NCBI GenBank assembly: GCA_963770765.1 | Contig: CAVYQS010000012.1 | Coordinates: 1 to 64,000, forward strand | Origin: CAVPCY01 sp963770765 | GTDB taxonomy: Bacteria > Actinomycetota > Coriobacteriia > Anaerosomatales > PHET01 | Direction: 5' to 3' | Length of the DNA: 64,000 bases | Shown here: positions 59,308 through 64,000 of the stretch, piece by piece | How the letters are laid out: each line of letters begins with the position of its first letter | Position numbering within the stretch: the first letter of the stretch is position 1 | Translations under genes and position numbers: made by a program | Notes under the pieces: generated by a model | The model's input: only the letters and a program-made list of their open reading frames with translations | Told to the model about the DNA's origin: nothing | Database searches by the model: none

Positions 59308-60127
59308 CTAGATGCCGCCGGCGGCGAGAAACGCCGCGATGTCGGCTTCGGGAATGTCCACGCTGCCAAGTGCGGGATTGGGTGCCGCCGGGCCGTGGTA
59401 GTCGCTCCCGCCCGTCGCAAGCAGACCCAGCTCGGCTGCCAGAGCCGCGTAGCGCGTGCGCTGCTCGGGCGTGTGGTCGGAGTGATAGGCCTCGATGCCG
59501 CGAAGTCCGTTCTCCACCAGCCCGGCGATCAGGGCATCGGCCCGACTGGAACCAGGATGCGCGAGCACCGCGAAACCCCCTGCATCATCGATGCAAGAGA
59601 TCACGTCCTCGGGGCTCCTCACGTCCTTGGGTATGTAGAACGACCCGCTACGACCGATGAGGGTCTGGAACGCCTCAGAGGCGCTCTCAGCGTGTCCTGC
59701 GGCTACCAGAGCGCGAGCGATGTGGCTACGACCCACCGCACCACCGTTCGAAAGCGACATGACGTCGGCGAGATCGAGCGGGTACCCCGCTTGAGCGAGA
59801 GCGGAGACGATCGCCGCCGCTCGGTGTTCACGCGCGACCCGCAGGTCCGCCAGATGGCCGATGAGGTGCGCGTCGGTCACGTCGATGAAGTACCCCAACA
59901 CGTGCACATCGCTGCCGTCCGCGCCCACCGCCGAGAGCTCCACCGCCGGAACGACGGTCACCGCGGTATCGCGTGCGGCGAACAGCGCCTCCTGCGACTC
60001 CCTCGACGGAGTCGTGATCCGCGAGAGCGAGTACAGAAAGGCCCCCGGCGAGCGCCAGCTCGACAAGGGCCTGAGGCGTGCACGTACCGTCTGACGCCGT
60101 CGAGTGCACATGGAGGTCGGCTCTCAT
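59308..60127 (-). pseudogene. PHP-domain metal-dependent phosphoesterase, one frameshift
   Basis: The N-terminal frame (ATG 60127) begins RADLHVHSTASDGTCTP and runs through LALADHDSVEGVA, the PHP metal motifs HxH and DHD. The rest is in another frame from EALFAARDTAVTVVPAVELSA to GGSDYHG. Removing one C from CC at 59991-59992 (plus strand) gives a continuous 272-residue protein with all metal ligands, including HPG and SDYH. Homologues act on 3',5'-bisphosphates (RNase AM/YciV type). A sequencing slip is likely. It lies between miaB and spoVS. Confidence 0.85.
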
Positions 60128-60140
60128 GAAGAAGGGGCAC

Positions 60141-60413
60141 CTACCTGTGCATGTCCCGCGGCTCGACAAGAAGCCTGATGGCGGTGCGCTCCTCGCCGTT
60201 GATGAGGATGTCGGCGAACGCCGGAACGCAGGTGAGCTCCATGCCCGAAGGGGCGATGAACCCGCGGGCGATCGCGATCGCCTTGACCGCCTGATTGAGT
60301 GCGCCGGCCCCGACCGTCTGGATCTCGACAGCGCCTTGCTCGCGAACGATACCCGCGAGGGCCCCGGCGACGGAGTTGGGGTTGGACTTGCTCGACACCT
60401 TCAGGACTTCCAC
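60141..60413 (-). CDS. spoVS: Stage V sporulation protein S (SpoVS) homologue
   Basis: 90 residues, almost exactly the family length, with Alba-like fold (EVLKVSSKSNPNSVAGALAGIVRE...VQTVGAGALNQAVKAIAIARGFIAPSG...PAFADI.INGEERTAIRL). In Bacillus it affects coat assembly and septation. It is also found in non-sporulating Deinococci, Thermotogae and Coriobacteriia, where its role is unknown. GTG 60413 follows AGGGAGGG. Confidence 0.94.
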   Translation of the reverse strand: MEVLKVSSKSNPNSVAGALAGIVREQGAVEIQTVGAGALNQAVKAIAIARGFIAPSGMELTCVPAFADILINGEERTAIRLLVEPRDMHR

Positions 60414-60542
60414 GGTCCCTCCCTGGCATGTTCTCTGGTTCGAGCCGCTCACTACGCGGCTGTCTGCGTCTGCTGGTGTAATCGGTGCGACATCTTGAGT
60501 GCATGAGTGTTTCGCGAGTATAGCGCGCAAATGGGCTAGTCG

Positions 60543-61622
60543 TCAGTCCTCTTTGTCGACCTCGAAGCGCACCCGGATATCGTCCTTGCCGACAGTGATC
60601 TTGGGCTCGCACCTCAGGTGAAGGTAGTAGCGCTCGGCTATCGCGTCGAAAGCGTGTTCGAGCTCGGTACGAAACGAAGCGAGGTCGCTGTGGTGGATCT
60701 TGAGCCCGCGCCGATCCCGGTAGATGTCGGGCTCAGAGTGCGACGCAGGACCTTCGGCCCCCTTCGACACCACGGAGCACACCGATCGCAAAGGAGCGAT
60801 GTCACCGCCCAACACGCGGTGCGCGGTACGCTCAGAGACGGTCAGCCCGAGCTGTTCGGCGGTGTCCGCGAGCTCTCCCGCGTCCGCCGCAGCGCCGGGC
60901 CGCTGCCAGACCGACAGCCGAGACACGTTCTCGCAGAACAACAGCTCGGATTCGTCCAGCTCGAACCGCGCGAGTAGCACAAGCGTCGCCAGGACTTCGC
61001 TCGGCGAGCCGATGAACACGTCGATACCGGGGTGCTCGACCGCGAACTCGACGGTCCTGCGTACGATGTTGTGAGGCCCGCGGGCCACTCGGAGCACGCC
61101 GTCGTCGTCACGCTCGACCGCCGGCCACGACGACTGGTCGGCCTTCTCGGTGAGTACCTGCGTATCGGATGTCACGACGATCGAGGCGCCCTTGTGTGAG
61201 CCTGATACCGCGACCCTCGCCTCGGCGGTGTTGCTCTTGATGGAGAACAGGGCCATACCGCGTCCGTGTACTCCCCAGCGGTCCATCACCATCGTCTCGA
61301 GCTTGCTCGTCACACGGGGCTCGAAGATGCGCTCAGCCATGCCCTCGGGTACACCTACCCCGTCGTCGATGACCGTGAGTGACCGGTGATCGCCCTCCCT
61401 GGTCGTGGCGAGGAAGATGCGCTGGGCATGAGCGTCGCGCGCATTGCGGAGAAGTTCGACGACGACGTCTTCGACGCCGCGGATGTCGTGCTTCGCCTGA
61501 CGCCGCTCCGCCTCTGAGACCTTCAGCCGGACGTAGCCGTCACCGAGGTTCTCTTCGACCTTGAGGTAGGCGTCGCCGGATACCGACGTCACGAAGTTGA
61601 GGAGATCACTGTTCTCAGACAT
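60543..61622 (-). CDS. GHKL-family ATPase (histidine-kinase/Hsp90-like), unknown role
   Basis: 359 residues. The Bergerat ATP fold is clear: N-box VVELLRNARDAHA, G1 DDGVGVPEGM, G2 WGVHGRGMALFSI. There is no kinase dimerisation domain, receiver or membrane segment. The remaining 200 residues are unrecognised. MutL-, Hsp90- or MORC-like conformational ATPases share this core. It is between spoVS and a GNAT gene. Function is unknown; coupling to SpoVS is inferred from adjacency. Confidence 0.82.
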   Translation of the reverse strand: MSENSDLLNFVTSVSGDAYLKVEENLGDGYVRLKVSEAERRQAKHDIRGVEDVVVELLRNARDAHAQRIFLATTREGDHRSLTVIDDGVGVPEGMAERIFEPRVTSKLETMVMDRWGVHGRGMALFSIKSNTAEARVAVSGSHKGASIVVTSDTQVLTEKADQSSWPAVERDDDGVLRVARGPHNIVRRTVEFAVEHPGIDVFIGSPSEVLATLVLLARFELDESELLFCENVSRLSVWQRPGAAADAGELADTAEQLGLTVSERTAHRVLGGDIAPLRSVCSVVSKGAEGPASHSEPDIYRDRRGLKIHHSDLASFRTELEHAFDAIAERYYLHLRCEPKITVGKDDIRVRFEVDKED

Positions 61623-61677
61623 GCGTCACAGGATACAGGCTGCTCCGACGTCTGGGGAGCGCGCAGGCCCGCAAACA

Positions 61678-62169
61678 TCACCGACCGCGGGTGTTGATCC
61701 GCTTCTCGAGCCAGATGAGCGCCACGGGCCCGTCCTCCTCACGTCTGATGACCCGATAGCCGAGCTTCGCGTAGAGCGCACGCGAGGCCGCTGCATCGGC
61801 ACCGGTGAACAGCTCGAAAGACGCGACCTCCGAATAGCACGCCTCGAGCGCCTGCATGAGCGCTGTCGCAACACCACGGCGAAGCCATCCGTCATCAACC
61901 ACCAGTCGCCCCACATGGATCACACCATCTGTCTGATGCGCCCGGACGGCGCCGACCACCTCGCCCCTTGCGTCGACAGCGACGAGGAAGCGTGCACCTT
62001 GGCTGTGAAGCGCGTGCAGGTCGTCGAGTGTCTCGTGCATGGGCGGCAGAACGTCAGGCATGATTCCGTAGTCGCGGGCGACTCGCGCGAACGCGCGATG
62101 CTGAACCGCCAGAACCGATTCAAGATCGGAACGGTCGGCCGTGCGAATCGCGATCTGCGTCATGTCCAT
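61678..62169 (-). CDS. GNAT-family N-acetyltransferase
   Basis: 163 residues. The acetyl-CoA loop is RLVVDDGWLRRGVATALMQAL (R/QxxGxA) and the C-terminal motif B SRALYAKLGYRVIRRE. The start is ATG 62169 or 62163. It lies between rny and the GHKL ATPase. The substrate is unknown. Confidence 0.85.
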   Translation of the reverse strand: MDMTQIAIRTADRSDLESVLAVQHRAFARVARDYGIMPDVLPPMHETLDDLHALHSQGARFLVAVDARGEVVGAVRAHQTDGVIHVGRLVVDDGWLRRGVATALMQALEACYSEVASFELFTGADAAASRALYAKLGYRVIRREEDGPVALIWLEKRINTRGR

Positions 62170-62193
62170 CGGTTGATCAGCCCCGAGAACAAG

Positions 62194-62224
62194 AAGGCCC
62201 CGACCGGCGAGCGGTCGGGGCCTT
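62194..62224 (-). terminator. Rho-independent terminator of rny
   Basis: AAGGCCCCGACC (62194-62205) and GGTCGGGGCCTT (62213-62224) form a perfect 12-bp stem with a 7-nt loop. On the minus strand it is followed by CTTGTTCTC, 15 nt after the rny stop. Confidence 0.88.
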
Positions 62225-62238
62225 CAAGGGTTCGCCGT

Positions 62239-63774
62239 CTACTTCGCGTAGTCTACCGCGCGGCTCTCACGGATGACCATGACCTTGACCTGTCCCGGAT
62301 ACTCGAGCTCGTCTTCGATCTGCTTGGCGATATCGCGCGCCAACACGACGGAGTCCGAATCGCTGATCTGGTCGGGCTTCACCATGACGCGGATCTCGCG
62401 CCCGGCCTGCATCGCATACGTGCGCTCCACACCCTTGTGGGAGTTGGCGACGGCCTCAAGCTTCTCGAGGCGCTTTATGTAGCTTTCGAGCGTCTCTCGG
62501 CGAGCGCCGGGCCGAGCGGCCGAGATGGCGTCGGCAGCCTGAACCAGCACGGCCTCGATCGTCGTGGGCTCGACGTCGGCATGATGGGCCTCGATGGCGT
62601 GGACGATCGCCTTGGGCTCGTTCATCCTGCGCGCGAGGTCCGCGCCGATGACAGCGTGCGGACCCTCGATCTCATGATCGATCGCCTTGCCGAGGTCGTG
62701 AAGCAGACCGGCGCGCTTCGCGAGCGTGGCGTCCACGCCGAGCTCGTTCGCCATGACGCCCGCCAGCCACGAAACCTCAAGCGAGTGCTTCAACACGTTC
62801 TGACCGTAAGAAGTACGGAACTTCAGGCGGCCAAGCGTCCGGATGAGCTCCGGGTGAAGGTTGTGCACGCCCGAATCGAACGCGGCCTGCTCTCCGGCCT
62901 CGTGGATCTGCTGGCTCACAAGCTGCTCGGCCTTGTTGAACATCTCTTCGATGCGAGCAGGATGGATACGGCCGTCGGCGATGAGTGTCTCGAGGGTGAT
63001 CCGGCCGATCTCTCGACGAACCGGGTCGAAGCTCGAAAGGACCACCGCCTCGGGAGTGTCGTCGATGATCAGATTGATGCCGGTCATCTGCTCGAAGGCC
63101 CGGATGTTGCGGCCTTCTCGGCCGATGATACGGCCCTTCATGTCGTCGCTGGGGATGTGAACCACCGAGACGGTCGACTCGGCGGTGTGGTCTGCTGCGA
63201 CGCGCTGGATGGCGATGCCGACGATGTTGCGTGCCTTCTTGTCGGCCTCTTCACGGGCCCGGGTCTCGGCCTCTCGTATGAACGTGGCAGCTTCGCGCTT
63301 CACGTCTTCTTGGATGCGACCCATGAGTTCGTTGCGCGCCTCGTCGGCGGTCATGCCTGCGACCGCCTCGAGCCGCTGGCGCTCGGTCTCGATCATCTGC
63401 TCGAGATCCTGTTCACGCTTCTGGATCTGGCCCTGCGTGGAGGACAGCTGGTGCTCGCGCTTGTCGAGTGACTCCGCGCGTCGGTCGATGGACGCTTCGC
63501 GCTCGGAAAGACGCGTCTCCAGCGCCTGAATCTCTTTGCGGCGCTCCTTGGACTCGGCGTCTTCTTCCTGCTTCTGACGGAAGATCTCGCCCTTCGCCTC
63601 GAGCAGTGCTTCCTTCTTCATCGTCTCGGCCTGCTTGGCCGCATCGCGAACGAGGCGTTCAGCCTCTTCGGTCGCGCGAACAGCGCGGTCCTTGATCACG
63701 TAGCGGTTGATCGCATAGCCGAGGGCGATGCCGACGACGAGTCCGATGAGTAGAGCAACGATTGTCGCGGTCAT
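62239..63774 (-). CDS. rny: Ribonuclease Y
   Basis: 511 residues. N-terminal membrane helix (ATIVALLIGLVVGIALGYAI), a long coiled coil to about 200, KH domain (GRIIGREGRNIRAFEQMTG) and HD domain (LLHDLGKAIDHE, the metal ligands) with the C-terminal AGREIRVMVKPDQISD. It initiates mRNA decay at the membrane. ATG 63774 follows AAGGAGG. It is an expected partner in Gram-positive-type degradosomes. Confidence 0.97.
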   Translation of the reverse strand: MTATIVALLIGLVVGIALGYAINRYVIKDRAVRATEEAERLVRDAAKQAETMKKEALLEAKGEIFRQKQEEDAESKERRKEIQALETRLSEREASIDRRAESLDKREHQLSSTQGQIQKREQDLEQMIETERQRLEAVAGMTADEARNELMGRIQEDVKREAATFIREAETRAREEADKKARNIVGIAIQRVAADHTAESTVSVVHIPSDDMKGRIIGREGRNIRAFEQMTGINLIIDDTPEAVVLSSFDPVRREIGRITLETLIADGRIHPARIEEMFNKAEQLVSQQIHEAGEQAAFDSGVHNLHPELIRTLGRLKFRTSYGQNVLKHSLEVSWLAGVMANELGVDATLAKRAGLLHDLGKAIDHEIEGPHAVIGADLARRMNEPKAIVHAIEAHHADVEPTTIEAVLVQAADAISAARPGARRETLESYIKRLEKLEAVANSHKGVERTYAMQAGREIRVMVKPDQISDSDSVVLARDIAKQIEDELEYPGQVKVMVIRESRAVDYAK

Positions 63775-63882
63775 GCGCCCTCCTTTCGGTGTGTGCGTGC
63801 GTGTCAGCTCATCAGGAGAGCACGCGCCGAGGAGGCCTGGACCGCAGGTCCCGAGTGTACGCGCGCCCGGCACCAGAGGTGT

Positions 63883-64000
63883 TCACAATGGGACCAACGG
63901 GGGTCCAGATACGCTGAATGAGGGCGTGTACGCCCCGAATCTGCGCAGGTATTCCCGTTGCGTGCCCACAAAGTCGCCGACCGGAATGGAGTCCCGCCGG
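63883..64000 (-). CDS. C-terminal fragment of an unidentified ORF running off the window
   Basis: An open frame enters from the right edge on the minus strand and stops at TGA 63883-63885. The visible tail is 38 residues (ending ...LRRFGAYTPSFSVSGPPLVPL). Direction and position, about 110 bp upstream of rny, fit a co-directional gene. It is too short to identify and could be chance. Confidence 0.3.
   Translation of the reverse strand, partial: RRDSIPVGDFVGTQREYLRRFGAYTPSFSVSGPPLVPL

Noticed and set aside
61597..63471. 624-residue plus-strand frame
   Set aside because: Antisense to the GNAT gene and rny, both of which have complete domain motifs; it crosses the rny terminator.
1..64000. tRNA, rRNA, CRISPR, transposase or prophage genes
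   Set aside because: No cloverleaf with conserved TTCRANNC arm, no rRNA stretch, no regularly spaced repeats and no transposase or phage motif were found on reading both strands.

Overview
The window is GC-rich, single-chromosome-style bacterial DNA. It carries split glycine cleavage P-protein genes, indolepyruvate ferredoxin oxidoreductase, an LL-diaminopimelate-type aminotransferase, RNase Y, SpoVS, an RsiG-like protein, a GarA/FtsR-like protein and SOS boxes of the GAACNNNNGTTC type. Together these suggest a deep-branching Actinomycetota, most likely Coriobacteriia (OPB41/Anaerosomatales-like), growing by amino-acid or organic-acid fermentation with ferredoxin-linked 2-oxoacid oxidation. 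The taxon is an inference. No rRNA, tRNA, CRISPR array, prophage or insertion sequence was seen.

Layout. 0-10 kb: a membrane serine hydrolase (minus strand), a ClC channel with CBS domains, an ADP-forming acyl-CoA synthetase preceded by an overlapping 18-residue leader ORF, a perR-katG pair and a methyltransferase. Four copies of an intergenic module (25-nt core plus hairpin) lie between these genes and were not seen elsewhere. 10-22 kb: two FAD oxidoreductases, corA-pgsA-manC (the last with a degenerate phosphomannomutase domain), a VanW/G5 protein, a PaaK-ACT pair and a membrane protein with a degenerate GGDEF domain that keeps its c-di-GMP I-site. 22-32 kb: a D,D-carboxypeptidase, gcvT-gcvH-gcvPA-gcvPB-lipoate ligase, a single-motif RsiG-like protein, a zinc-ribbon/FHA/MerR fusion, then hpt and apt. 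32-45 kb: an NlpC/P60 protein and a long unit iorA-iorB-ACT-livK-livK-livH-livM-livG-livF-paaK, followed by three small envelope or unknown genes.

At 45.1 kb, between convergent genes, there is a 28-bp sequence with the 11-6-11 layout of a XerC/XerD dif site. About 39 of 41 genes to its left are on the plus strand and about 18 of 19 to its right are on the minus strand. I therefore read this as the replication terminus.

Right of dif (45-64 kb): uracil and purine permeases, NUDIX, dut, nrdR, a YneA-like LysM protein divergent from lexA across two perfect SOS boxes, hflX, dapL, an RlmA-like methyltransferase, dapF, miaA, an extradiol-dioxygenase-like/AMMECR1 fusion, miaB, a PHP phosphoesterase, spoVS, a GHKL ATPase, a GNAT protein and rny.

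The functional themes are: (i) import of branched-chain or related amino acids and conversion of 2-oxoacids and aryl acids to CoA thioesters by Ior, PaaK and ADP-forming synthetase; (ii) glycine cleavage with lipoate attachment; (iii) c-di-GMP sensing (RsiG-like plus I-site GGDEF) beside a GarA/FtsR-like growth regulator; (iv) SOS and cell-division control. Four otherwise well-conserved genes (gcvPB, livG, an NCS2 permease, PHP) each carry one single-base frameshift in a short homopolymer, which suggests residual sequencing error rather than four real pseudogenes.
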